From Paenibacillus psychroresistens (GTDB lineage Bacteria; Bacillota; Bacilli; Paenibacillales; NBRC-103111): 64,000 nucleotides of DNA. Below are positions 8,411 through 16,607 of the stretch, piece after piece. Both the position numbers and the translations under genes were made by a program. The stretch lies in the NCBI RefSeq assembly GCF_009728935.1, contig NZ_CP034235.1:7081501-7145500 (forward strand). Direction: 5' to 3'. Numbering within the stretch: the first letter of the stretch is position 1; each line of letters begins with the position of its first letter. The notes beneath the pieces are model-generated. The model was given only the letters and a program-made list of their open reading frames with translations, had not been told where the DNA came from and ran no database searches.

Positions 8411-8618
8411 TGACTCCTACCTACTCAGATGATTTACATGGAATTTCTCATGTTAATAAGTAGATTCAGACTTGTTTTTATGGTTTAAATGGAATTCCTC
8501 CTGATAATTCAGCTCAAATAGCACAGAACAGCTAAAGTCCCTTTTTTACATGGAGCTTTTCCAGTTATTTGCTGAATTTACTCAAAAAACGCAATATTAA
8601 CGGGAGGTTTTCCAGCTA
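8411..8618. repeat. Dispersed structured repeat, copy 2
   Basis: The counterpart of 201-404, beginning with the shared GACTCCTACC and ending with ATTAACGGGAGG and CCAG. Direct units lie at about 8437, 8479 and 8549 and an inverted unit at about 8594-8613. The element adjoins the broken rhodanese gene without a gap, consistent with insertion into it. A further inverted repeat (GAGAATGGATT at 8658-8668 and AATCCATTCTC at 8709-8719) lies just beyond. Confidence 0.7.
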
Positions 8619-8699
8619 GAACAACAAAAATCTGCGATAATTCGCAAAATATCTCTTGAGAATGGATTTTTATGAGAGTTATAAGTAACTTGGGTGCTG

Positions 8700-8894
8700 T
8701 TACCGGTCAATCCATTCTCGGAAGGTGATTACTGGAATCAGCATGGCGAGGCAGGGTGTTTCGACACAGGCAGAAGCTTCATATTCACTTTCACCTAGAA
8801 TACTATTGATCATAAGTGGACAACATTCCCCGCTATTGATCCTGTAAAGTGTTATTTCTCTGCCGCTAGAACTGATTTTTAAGTACAGTTGAAC
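8700..8894 (-). pseudogene. Crp/Fnr-family regulator, internal fragment
   Basis: A minus-strand frame without a start codon encodes 64 residues before the TAA at 8700-8702. The sequence VQLYLKISSSGREITLYR, then SGECCPLMINSILGE, SACVET and LIPVITFREW is the cyclic-nucleotide-binding-fold core of the Crp/Fnr group that has Cys residues in place of the cAMP phosphate cassette. Upstream, the same frame reads IGHRYALQMYEGI but has two stops. The DNA-binding domain is absent. With the rhodanese remnant downstream on the same strand, this looks like an old Crp-rhodanese locus that has decayed. Spacer sequence 8895-9032 holds nothing else recognisable. Confidence 0.65.
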
Positions 8895-9032
8895 TCACTT
8901 ATCTCATATCCCTTCATACATCTGCAAGGCATAACGATGACCGATATTAACTTTAATATTCCCATTTTAAGCCCATACAAATAATTGTGAAGAACAGCGA
9001 AGCAAATCTTCCCTGGTTCGCACATGACTATG

Positions 9033-10187
9033 CTAAACGTAGCGTGGTCGTCTGATGCCAAATTGCAAAATCATTGCTCCCAAAAGAACTACAAGTGCTG
9101 CCCCAACTAAAGCTGTATTATAATTTCCTGCGCCGGAGATAAGAAACCCTGCAATCAAAGGTCCAATTATTTGGCCTAATCCAAAGAATGCAGTAAGCAA
9201 ACCTACCAGCTTCCGACTATTTTTGGAATCCACATGTTTCACAAAAGCTATCGATAGTGTTGTAATCCCCATAAACGTGGCACCGAATAACAAAGCCCCC
9301 ACATAAACACTGGCTAAGGATGGTACTATTACCGGGATGGCGATTCCTATTGCTTGAAGGATCATAGCCAGGATCAGACTTTTTTTATGACCGATTTTAG
9401 AAGCAAGGATTGACCAAATTAAACAGGAAGGAGCCGCAGCAATGCCTACCAAAACCCAGCTTAACGAAGAAATATTCGTGATGCTAGAAAAGCTCTTCAC
9501 ATAAGCCACTAAATAAGTACCTGTAACGATATAACCCAGACCTTCCAAGCTGTAAGCAATAATGATGAATACTAAAATTTGTTTAACTGATTCTTGCCGC
9601 TGGGCAATGGAAGATGCTTTAGGTATTTGGTTTGAAGATGATTGTTGCTTTAATAGAAACCAAGCTATTACACCAAGGATAAGACTTAGTAAGCCCAAAC
9701 CTTTCCAAACGAAAAATGAATCACCATGTTGAGCAAACACAGGTACAAATATACCCGTCAACAGAATGCCAAGCCCAACAGCACCATATAAAAAACCAGT
9801 TTGAAAAGGCGACAAATACTCTAGAACAATATTTGAGGTAAGAATAAATACCGCTGCACTCGCTGCACCAGACAAAAATCTCAACAACATCCACACTTCT
9901 AACCCATTGAATTCAGCCATCCCCCATGTGGTTAATACACTTATCAATAACCCAACTAGAAGAAAACTGGCAAGCCGCTTAGGTTGGTAGATGGTTAGGG
10001 CAATAGCTCCTACTAGATAACCCAAATAGTTACTAGAAGCTAGATATCCTGCATGTGCAGGTGAGATCAAATGCTCCTCTAGCATCATAGGCAAAATAGG
10101 CGTGAAAGCGAATCTTCCTACGCCCATAGCGACCATGAGTGCAGCAATACCTCCAAAAAGCAGGATGACCGCATGTTTCTTCACCAT
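9033..10187 (-). CDS. MFS transporter, YbfB/YjiJ family
   Basis: A 384-residue major-facilitator protein with twelve hydrophobic segments. The N-terminal MGVGRFAFTPILPMM is the hallmark of the YbfB/YjiJ (MFS_4) family, whose members are mostly uncharacterised exporters. An AAGGAGGAG ribosome binding site precedes the ATG. The gene lies downstream of the TetR-controlled operon on the same strand but is separated by 94 bp with a strong hairpin, so it may be expressed with that operon by readthrough or on its own. Export of a toxic electrophile or aromatic compound would fit the neighbours; this is inference. Confidence 0.85.
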   Translation of the reverse strand: MVKKHAVILLFGGIAALMVAMGVGRFAFTPILPMMLEEHLISPAHAGYLASSNYLGYLVGAIALTIYQPKRLASFLLVGLLISVLTTWGMAEFNGLEVWMLLRFLSGAASAAVFILTSNIVLEYLSPFQTGFLYGAVGLGILLTGIFVPVFAQHGDSFFVWKGLGLLSLILGVIAWFLLKQQSSSNQIPKASSIAQRQESVKQILVFIIIAYSLEGLGYIVTGTYLVAYVKSFSSITNISSLSWVLVGIAAAPSCLIWSILASKIGHKKSLILAMILQAIGIAIPVIVPSLASVYVGALLFGATFMGITTLSIAFVKHVDSKNSRKLVGLLTAFFGLGQIIGPLIAGFLISGAGNYNTALVGAALVVLLGAMILQFGIRRPRYV

Positions 10188-10230
10188 TTCTCCTCCTTAA
10201 ATTACATTATTCAAAGTTTCTATAACACCA

Positions 10231-10256
10231 AACCCAGTGCCAAAACGGCACTGGGT
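10231..10256 (-). terminator. Intra-cluster hairpin between tautomerase and MFS genes
   Basis: AACCCAGTGCC and GGCACTGGGTT form an 11-bp perfect stem with a 4-base loop. The T-tract after it is poor (TGGTGTT), so it may attenuate rather than stop transcription into the MFS gene. Confidence 0.55.
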
Positions 10257-10281
10257 TCATTATAGTAATATAAAGTGACTA

Positions 10282-10518
10282 CTACTTTATCTTAGCGGCA
10301 AGCTGCCGGCGATACTCCAATGCAGGCAGTCCACCCCAACCCCAATTATCGGTGTCAACCTCTTCGATAACTACGAACGTAGATTCTAACGGCTTGTTCA
10401 GTACATTGAGCAAAAGCTCGCTAACCCCTTTAATGAGCGCAGCCTTTTCTTCCGCCGTAACAGATTGACGATCTGGTGCAGTGCCCTCACGAGTCACTTG
10501 AATTGTAACGATTGGCAT
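10282..10518 (-). CDS. 4-oxalocrotonate tautomerase-family enzyme
   Basis: A 78-residue protein starting MPIVTIQVTREG. After removal of Met the N-terminal Pro1 is the catalytic base of the tautomerase superfamily, and an Arg lies at about position 10. Length and fold pattern (beta-alpha-beta with KAALIKGVSELLLNVLNKP) match small 4-OT subunits, slightly longer than the usual 62 residues. It would isomerise enol and keto forms of an aromatic-breakdown intermediate or similar compound. It lies 54 bp after the SDR gene in the TetR-regulated operon. Confidence 0.85.
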   Translation of the reverse strand: MPIVTIQVTREGTAPDRQSVTAEEKAALIKGVSELLLNVLNKPLESTFVVIEEVDTDNWGWGGLPALEYRRQLAAKIK

Positions 10519-10572
10519 CGATAATCTCCCCTTTATGGATTTGATATGATTAGAATCTGCAGCTGCATTTAC

Positions 10573-11310
10573 TTAGTGACCAGCATTCTGCCCACCATCA
10601 ACATGAAGGATTTCACCCGTTACAAATTTGGCTGACTCCAGATATAAGACCGCATCGACGATTTCATGTGACTCACCCATGCGTCCCATTGGATGAAGCG
10701 AAGACAAGCCTTCATGGGTTTCGACGGGATGCATCGGCGTTTTGATGATCCCTGGTGATACCGCGTTAACGCGAATTCCCTTGGTAGCATACTCGATCGC
10801 TAATGATTTCGTCGCAGATTGTATACCGCCCTTCGTCAATGAAGCAAGTACGGACGGTACGCCAGCTATCGCGTGGTCAACCAGACTCGTTGTAATGTTA
10901 ACGATGTGTCCTGTTCCTTGTTTCAGCATCTGAGCCACCGCGCGTTGGGTAACGTGGAAGAAGCCGACGACATTAGTGGATAAATATACGGCCAGGTCCT
11001 CTTCTGAATACTCCGTAAATGGCTTAGCCATGAAGATTCCGGCATTATTAACTAGAGTATCTATACGTCCATAGTGAGCTAAAGCTTCATCGATTAAGCG
11101 CTGCGCGGTCTTAGAATCTGCAATGTTACCAGCAACAAACCGGACTTGTTTACCTGTGGGATCGATTTCCTTTGCAGCATCCGCCAACGCTTGTTCGCTG
11201 CGTCCATTAATAACTACATTCGCTCCTTGTTTTACCATCTCAATCGCCATAGCTTTCCCAAGACCGCTGCTACCGCCAGTTATCACTATTACTTTTCCCT
11301 TAATATCCAT
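10573..11310 (-). CDS. SDR-family oxidoreductase with atypical active site
   Basis: A 245-residue short-chain dehydrogenase. The dinucleotide-binding TGGSSGLG lies at residues 11-18 and the structural NNAG follows at about residue 88. The NITTS stretch holds the usual catalytic Ser region. At the expected YxxxK motif the sequence reads ASLTK: the Lys is present but Tyr is replaced by Ala. The downstream RVNAVSPGIIKTPMH is normal. Related SDRs with a similar ASLTKGG stretch seem to form a subfamily. NAD(P)H binding is likely, but classical Tyr-dependent chemistry is not assured. It belongs to the same operon as the DsbA-like and flavoprotein genes. Confidence 0.85.
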   Translation of the reverse strand: MDIKGKVIVITGGSSGLGKAMAIEMVKQGANVVINGRSEQALADAAKEIDPTGKQVRFVAGNIADSKTAQRLIDEALAHYGRIDTLVNNAGIFMAKPFTEYSEEDLAVYLSTNVVGFFHVTQRAVAQMLKQGTGHIVNITTSLVDHAIAGVPSVLASLTKGGIQSATKSLAIEYATKGIRVNAVSPGIIKTPMHPVETHEGLSSLHPMGRMGESHEIVDAVLYLESAKFVTGEILHVDGGQNAGH

Positions 11311-11329
11311 CTGTTAGTTCACATCCTAT

Positions 11330-11971
11330 TCATGAAGTTTGAGTTGCCTTTTTAAACACTTGTATAAATTCATCAGGTGATTTTAGTCCAGATAAGCTGA
11401 TCTCCTCATTAATTACAAAATAAGGAACGCCTCTGACCCCCAACTTTTCTGCGTTGCGTTGTCCTAATTCAACTTTTTCAATCCCATCACCCTTAGTAAG
11501 CCGCAATTTTAGCTCAGCATCGTTAGAGCTTCCGTTTGCACTTGCTATTTTTACAAGTTCATCTATATTACCGATATCAATACCATCTTCAAAATAAGCC
11601 GTATATATTTTTTCAATCAATTGCACTTGCTGGTCAGCTGGAGTAATAGCAATTAACTGATGGGATAAAGTAGTATTAGGTGTATATTTTACAATATCCA
11701 TATTATATTTAAGGCCATAATTAGCACCATTTTCATCATATTGCTTCATTCTTGCTGCGAATTGAGCAGCCCCGCCTAATCTGCCAATCATAAGCTGCCG
11801 ATAATCTTCCCCTTCAGGACGAATATTAGGGTTGATCTGAAATGCATGCCAACGGACGGTTGCCTTTGTGTCTTCTGGCAATTGTTTCAAAGCGGTTAAC
11901 AGACTAGTTGTTCCCATACGACACCAGGGGCACATCGTATCCATATAAACGTCAATTATTAAGTCCTTCAT
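11330..11971 (-). CDS. DsbA-family (FrnE-like) thiol oxidoreductase
   Basis: A 213-residue cytoplasmic protein with the thioredoxin-type motif CPWC at about residues 14-17 and the cis-Pro loop GVRGVPYFVINEE near residue 180. The all-alpha insertion between them is typical of DsbA/FrnE and 2-hydroxychromene-2-carboxylate isomerase relatives. No signal peptide is visible. Its start overlaps the stop of the preceding flavoprotein gene by one base. In this operon it probably handles thiol or disulfide stress, or acts on glutathione-like adducts; that role is inference. Confidence 0.87.
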   Translation of the reverse strand: MKDLIIDVYMDTMCPWCRMGTTSLLTALKQLPEDTKATVRWHAFQINPNIRPEGEDYRQLMIGRLGGAAQFAARMKQYDENGANYGLKYNMDIVKYTPNTTLSHQLIAITPADQQVQLIEKIYTAYFEDGIDIGNIDELVKIASANGSSNDAELKLRLTKGDGIEKVELGQRNAEKLGVRGVPYFVINEEISLSGLKSPDEFIQVFKKATQTS

Positions 11972-12510
11972 TATCCAACCACAACTGGCTTTACCGTTTT
12001 AAGATGCTGAATGTAATCGATACTGCTCTGTGCTAAGCGTTCTGCAGTAACAGTAGATGTATCGCTTAGTGAAAAGTGAGGCAGATAAGAGGCATTGATA
12101 AAATGAACAAGCGCTTCTATTGGTCGTAATATTTCTTGTAGAGTAAAGCGATTTGCCCCAGTAGGTTGATACGATTCTTCTGAGCCGTATGTCGAGATTG
12201 CTACACCTATTTCTTTACCTGCAGTTTTACTGCCATCTGGTCCATAAGCCCAATTGTATAGCAATACGGTATCAAACCACTTTTTAAGTAATGGTGGCGT
12301 ACTGTACCAATAAAGCGGATATTGAAAAATAATCCTGTCATGCGCTTCAATCAGCTTCTGCTCCTTAGAAACATCAATATTTTCATCCGGGTACTCCTTA
12401 TATAATTCATGAATAGTGATATCACTGTGCTTTTTCAATTCCTCCAGCCAAGATTTATTCCAGTTGGATGCTTCCATGTTCGGGTGAGTAACGATTACTA
12501 AAGTTTTCAT
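11971..12510 (-). CDS. NAD(P)H-dependent flavoprotein oxidoreductase (MdaB/KefF type)
   Basis: A 179-residue flavodoxin-fold protein. The start MKTLVIVTHPNMEASNWNKS carries the FMN/FAD phosphate-binding loop, and FQYPLYWYSTPPLLKKWFD is the classic signature of the quinone reductase/KefF group. It would reduce quinones by two electrons and so avoid semiquinone formation. It is the second gene of the operon, 20 bp after the NIPSNAP gene and overlapping the DsbA-like gene by one base. The operator upstream of the operon matches the one before the divergent tetR. Confidence 0.88.
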   Translation of the reverse strand: MKTLVIVTHPNMEASNWNKSWLEELKKHSDITIHELYKEYPDENIDVSKEQKLIEAHDRIIFQYPLYWYSTPPLLKKWFDTVLLYNWAYGPDGSKTAGKEIGVAISTYGSEESYQPTGANRFTLQEILRPIEALVHFINASYLPHFSLSDTSTVTAERLAQSSIDYIQHLKTVKPVVVG

Positions 12511-12530
12511 TTTTAATTGCTCCTTATTTT

Positions 12531-12854
12531 TTATTTGTTTTTGAAAAATGCTACATCCTTCATAAATATGCTTTCTTGTTTGTTAACTAATGGCCCTTCG
12601 AGTTCTGTAATTCGTCTTAATTCAATCCATTCAGGATCGTTGCGGAAACGTTCATAATTAAGGTTTCGCATCTCCAAGTTAGCATGCTCAACAATATAAT
12701 AAAGGCGGTTATTTGCCTCATCTAAATCTTCCCAGAATTGCGTCACTTTCATATCATGCTTCATAAATAATTGAATGACATGATCTCTAAACCTTGCTTG
12801 GATAGCCTTCATCTTTCCTGGATGGATATCATAAACGCGCAGTTCATACATCAT
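12531..12854 (-). CDS. NIPSNAP-family protein
   Basis: A 107-residue protein with MYELRVYDIHPGKMKAIQAR at the N-terminus and a ferredoxin-like alpha-beta layout, the mark of the NIPSNAP family of dimeric alpha-beta-barrel proteins. No catalytic motif is known for the family. It is the first gene of the TetR-controlled operon, with a GGAGGTGGG ribosome binding site before a double ATG. A 14-bp palindrome that should bind the TetR protein lies about 55 bp upstream. Confidence 0.85.
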   Translation of the reverse strand: MMYELRVYDIHPGKMKAIQARFRDHVIQLFMKHDMKVTQFWEDLDEANNRLYYIVEHANLEMRNLNYERFRNDPEWIELRRITELEGPLVNKQESIFMKDVAFFKNK

Positions 12855-12906
12855 CTATTTCCCACCTCCTTCTTTTCTTTTGTGGTGTCCACGGATTGAA
12901 TTATAC

Positions 12907-12920
12907 ATACAGGTCTGTAT
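12907..12920. promoter_or_regulatory. TetR-type operator before the NIPSNAP operon
   Basis: ATACAGGTCTGTAT is an inverted repeat with 6-base arms and a 2-base centre. It closely matches 13112-13125 upstream of tetR, so one regulator probably controls both transcription directions. Confidence 0.65.
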
Positions 12921-13111
12921 AAAATCAAGTGTATATTTTTTACTATTCAATAAAATAATAAACAGTGAAAATCGGCAAGATTAATTAAACTGCGTTTAAA
13001 TCCGCGATAACACCTTATGATTATTGCTATTATCCATTCCTTTTTATTTAATATTTCCTCAAAACAACTTAAATATTCTTGATATCCATTAATAAAAGGG
13101 TTACAATATTT

Positions 13112-13125
13112 ATACAAGTCTGTAC
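13112..13125. promoter_or_regulatory. TetR-type operator before tetR
   Basis: ATACAAGTCTGTAC shares the ATACA-x-GTCTGTA core with the site at 12907-12920 and lies 17 bp before the tetR start codon, which fits autorepression. Confidence 0.6.
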
Positions 13126-13141
13126 AGAACGGAGTGAGGGT

Positions 13142-13702
13142 ATGAATAAGAGCAAAAAGGAACACATACTGAATATTGCCTCAGGCTTATTTAATAAGCA
13201 GGGAATTCGGGCAACAGGTGTTGACCAAGTTGTTTCTGAGTCACATATAGCCAAAATGACACTGTACAATCATTATGAATCTAAGGATGAGTTAGTCTTG
13301 GCTTATTTATTAAGACAAGATGAACAATGGAGAAAATGGTTTAGTTTATCCGTGAACGAATTAAGCATAACGCCTAAGGGGAAATTATTAGCCATATTCG
13401 ATGTCCTTGGCTTATGGTTCAAAGAACCTGATTTTAATGGGTGTGCATTTATTAAAACAGCTTCGGAGTTTTCGGATCATTCTCATCCCTACAATGAGGC
13501 AGCACAGAAATATAAATCTTATTTAAAGGATTTCATTTCGGATTTGGTTCATCAATCTAATGTGAAGAGCGAGGAAGATTTAACTAACGGCATTTATCTA
13601 TTGGTTGAAGGAGCAATTACTATTGCGATGCTGCAAACAGATTTATCGGTGGCCTTACAAGGGCGTAAAACGGCGGAATTGCTGATTGAACGGCTTGTTT
13701 GA
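13142..13702 (+). CDS. TetR/AcrR-family repressor
   Basis: A 186-residue regulator. The start at 13142 follows GGAGTGAGGG at good spacing; an upstream ATG at 13079 would put the operator inside the coding region and lacks a ribosome binding site. The N-terminal helix-turn-helix (ILNIASGLFNKQGIRATGVD, then IAKMTLYNHYESKDELV) is standard for TetR proteins that respond to small molecules. The C-terminal ligand domain has no close motif, but a LmrA/YxaF-like pattern is likely. It is transcribed divergently from the NIPSNAP operon with paired operators. The inducer may be an electrophile or quinone, judging from the operon. Confidence 0.9.
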   Translation: MNKSKKEHILNIASGLFNKQGIRATGVDQVVSESHIAKMTLYNHYESKDELVLAYLLRQDEQWRKWFSLSVNELSITPKGKLLAIFDVLGLWFKEPDFNGCAFIKTASEFSDHSHPYNEAAQKYKSYLKDFISDLVHQSNVKSEEDLTNGIYLLVEGAITIAMLQTDLSVALQGRKTAELLIERLV

Positions 13703-13738
13703 TTTCATTAGCAATCACTCCTAACTAATAAAACCAAA

Positions 13739-13777
13739 AATCCCACTGACGACAGTAATAATGTCAGTGGGATTTTT
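13739..13777. terminator. Bidirectional terminator between tetR and the GH106-like gene
   Basis: AAATCCCACTGAC and GTCAGTGGGATTT pair almost perfectly, with A-rich and T-rich flanks on both sides. It can end tetR on the plus strand and the glycosidase operon on the minus strand. Confidence 0.85.
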
Positions 13778-13780
13778 GAA

Positions 13781-16576
13781 TTATCCGATGATACTAAGCG
13801 ATGCTTTTCCCGAAAGTCCTGAAGGTAACGGTGCTAGGACATGTTTTCTTTCCTTCGTGGTATAGAGTCTTTTGTCATGAATTTGATTCATCTTTACCGT
13901 AAAATACGGCCAATTCTCTGATAATGGCCCTTCGGGCTTCGGCTCCTGAAGATCTGGAGAAAGCATATGATTAATCCACACATTGACTACTTTAATACGC
14001 AGGTCATTCTCACCTTCATTCAACCATTCGGTCAGATCCAGACGCCTCGGCGCTTTCCAGAGAACACCGGCACTTTGGCCGTTCACAAAAACCTCCGCTA
14101 CATCATGGACGCCTTCCAAATTCAGCCAGATTCTACTTGTTGGCTGCATCGCAGGTACTGACACTTTCTTATCATAAAAGGCACTGCCGCAGTAATATCT
14201 CACTTCTTCGAATTGTTCCCATGTTTGCAACGTCGCTAGCTCCTGTTCAAAATGAGCTTTCGGAATCCGCAGTGTCCAGCTATCCGAAATGTCTATATGC
14301 TGGGCAGCCTGTTCAATTACCGTTAATATTCCGTTATCCTCCACTCCCACTGTTTCTGGAAGTTCTTCGTCAAATACGACCATGAATGACTGAAAAGGCT
14401 CGAACACAAATTCAATGCTGGCTGCATCCACTTCCAGTGAAAGCTGGATGCGGCGAATTGTCTTCTGTGTCATTGGATCCAGAACAACAGCAGCTTTCGT
14501 TCCGTATTTAAACTGAATACGTGCCTTCTGCTCTTGACTGCTAACATTTGCTAGAAAGTACACATGTCCACCTTCATGAATTCGATGCACATAACCGATT
14601 GTCTGTGCAGGCTGACTATCATGCATAGCTTCTCCAAACGGTTCAATCACAACATCAGGAGCCGCTGATTCATTTAAACGAAGGACCAATTCACTCTCAT
14701 TCTCGATTATGATTGTTTTCCCTTTCCCTACTTTTCGCCAAACTCCGGTTTCTTCCTCAAACAAGCCATCCATAATTCTCTCGAGGCTCTCATTGTTCTC
14801 TTGTCTACCGAGATAACCTGGTACAGTACGAGGACGTCCACCTACCGCAATGAGAATGCCTCCTTCAAGCACGTATTCGAGTAATTTGTAAGCTGTATCG
14901 AGCGGCAGACGGCTGACTTTCGGCAAAATCATCACTTTATAACAGTTCGCGCCAATTTCCAGTCCTGTGTCTGAAATATGAGATAAGGCGGTAATCGCTT
15001 CATCATTGAGATAATCAAAATAATAGCCTGACTTTTGCACCTGATTCACCAGGCTTTTACCTATATGCTCCTCCAGCTTCATCGCCAAATGCAGCTCGGC
15101 CATTGGCATGGAAGACCATATATCGGCTTGAGGCAAATAGATGGCAACCTCCGAATAGCTGTCCCCTGTTTGCAGAAAGGCAGAAACGGTATGTATATAA
15201 GAGGAAAGCAGCGGATAGTATTCCCACCACGTATTGTTATGAGAGATAAAAGATGAGGCATAGAAAGCCCATCCAGGTTTGCCTACCGACTCAGGCGAAT
15301 AGGAGTAGCCATGGTTCACAATTTGATTAATGCCATCCAAAAATACCGCATCAACGGCCGCTTTCATCATTTCCAGTGTTTCCATAAAACGCGGCATCCT
15401 CAGCCACGTGAACGTTTCGTTCGTTATGATGTTGCGTCCGTATACATGTCCCGCGGAGGAAGCCAATCTGCGATGAACCGTATTCACCTCATACTTGTCA
15501 TTCTCGCCGAAGGTTTCACCTTCCGGAAAATCGGCAGCCGCATAGGCCTGCAGGATATCGCCCCAGGTCCCATGTGCCTGTATTCTCGATTTAGCCCCTC
15601 TGGAGTGGCTCCAAGCTGTAAAGTTACGGAAGAAGTTCTCAATGGTTAATTCCGAAAATGTTTTATAATAGTCATAACGAATATCTGCCGTCAGTTCGCC
15701 TATGCTTCCCCAAAGTGCCGGCATATAAGGCGTCAAATCGTAACCTCTGCGCAGCATGAATTGCTCTGGGAGGATATTGGTCCAGTTATTGCCAGCCAAT
15801 TCAATTGAATCGCAGAAGAAAGCACGAATCCGCCCCTCTCCGAGCTTGTCCACCAAAGGGTCACCAAAATTTGCGAAGTAAAAGTCAGACACATCCTTGC
15901 GGCAATGGTCCATCGCATTCCCTTCCATACCCGGTGCTGGAACGCCAACCTGCTGCTTATATTTACTCGTAACAAAGATATATATTTTCCAATGTCCTTC
16001 CGGGATGCTAACTTTATTGAGGCAATGGCCCCAGGCCCAGCCATGCAGCCAGGTTTCATCCAAATGATCTGTAATATCCTGTAACGTATTCGCAACAATT
16101 ACACCATTCTCGACTTTACCCATTACAGCTTTGGAAGGTGTTCCAGCCAAAATCGTCGTAAAATCCTGCTCATATTCACAAGGTCCCATAACATCGATTT
16201 GGTAGGGAATCAGAATCTCCGGTGCCATGTCAGTGGGAACGAAAGGACCTCCAAAAGGCCAGCCAGAGCAGAGCGTCATATCTACAAAAAGTCCCATTTC
16301 CTCAGCAGCCGTTAGCGTATAATCCAGCATTTCAAAAAATTCAGGCGAGAAAAAAGGCCGATTCTTAATTCCTAGCTCTTCAGAGTCCTCTTGGAGGGGA
16401 TAAGTAATTTGAATTTCAACCCCGCCTAACCCAGCTTCTTTCATGAAGGTAAGCTCGCGGTGAATTTCAGCTTTGGTCACTGCTGCGCCATACCACCACC
16501 ATCGTGTAAATCCTTTTGCTGCTGTTGGCGGATTTTGCAATAATTTTTGATAAAAGTCCATGTTTGATATGCTCAT
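13781..16576 (-). CDS. GH106-like glycoside hydrolase (putative alpha-L-rhamnosidase)
   Basis: A 931-residue protein without a signal peptide, so probably cytoplasmic. The N-terminal stretch FTRWWWYGAAVTKAEIHREL, followed by MKEAGLGGVEI and TLCSGWPFGGPFV, matches the barrel start of GH106-type enzymes. The last 170 residues contain LNLEGVHDVAEVFVNGQSAG and LRIKVVNVW, a GH2-like jelly-roll sugar-binding domain. GH106 enzymes remove terminal alpha-L-rhamnose from plant oligosaccharides. It is the last gene of an operon with a GntR regulator and a PLP enzyme, ends at a bidirectional terminator and has no sugar transporter beside it. The exact activity within this broad group remains uncertain. 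Confidence 0.8.
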   Translation of the reverse strand: MSISNMDFYQKLLQNPPTAAKGFTRWWWYGAAVTKAEIHRELTFMKEAGLGGVEIQITYPLQEDSEELGIKNRPFFSPEFFEMLDYTLTAAEEMGLFVDMTLCSGWPFGGPFVPTDMAPEILIPYQIDVMGPCEYEQDFTTILAGTPSKAVMGKVENGVIVANTLQDITDHLDETWLHGWAWGHCLNKVSIPEGHWKIYIFVTSKYKQQVGVPAPGMEGNAMDHCRKDVSDFYFANFGDPLVDKLGEGRIRAFFCDSIELAGNNWTNILPEQFMLRRGYDLTPYMPALWGSIGELTADIRYDYYKTFSELTIENFFRNFTAWSHSRGAKSRIQAHGTWGDILQAYAAADFPEGETFGENDKYEVNTVHRRLASSAGHVYGRNIITNETFTWLRMPRFMETLEMMKAAVDAVFLDGINQIVNHGYSYSPESVGKPGWAFYASSFISHNNTWWEYYPLLSSYIHTVSAFLQTGDSYSEVAIYLPQADIWSSMPMAELHLAMKLEEHIGKSLVNQVQKSGYYFDYLNDEAITALSHISDTGLEIGANCYKVMILPKVSRLPLDTAYKLLEYVLEGGILIAVGGRPRTVPGYLGRQENNESLERIMDGLFEEETGVWRKVGKGKTIIIENESELVLRLNESAAPDVVIEPFGEAMHDSQPAQTIGYVHRIHEGGHVYFLANVSSQEQKARIQFKYGTKAAVVLDPMTQKTIRRIQLSLEVDAASIEFVFEPFQSFMVVFDEELPETVGVEDNGILTVIEQAAQHIDISDSWTLRIPKAHFEQELATLQTWEQFEEVRYYCGSAFYDKKVSVPAMQPTSRIWLNLEGVHDVAEVFVNGQSAGVLWKAPRRLDLTEWLNEGENDLRIKVVNVWINHMLSPDLQEPKPEGPLSENWPYFTVKMNQIHDKRLYTTKERKHVLAPLPSGLSGKASLSIIG

Positions 16577-16607
16577 GACAATCCCTGCCCTTCTTCTACA
16601 TTCGTTA

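Noticed and set aside
8677..8790. Plus-strand frame reading VNPFSEGDYWNQHGEAGCF
   Set aside because: It is the antisense of the Crp/Fnr fragment, which has clear family similarity.
8879..9061. A 60-codon frame after the MFS gene
   Set aside because: It overlaps the MFS 3' end and the Crp remnant in another frame and has no recognisable similarity.
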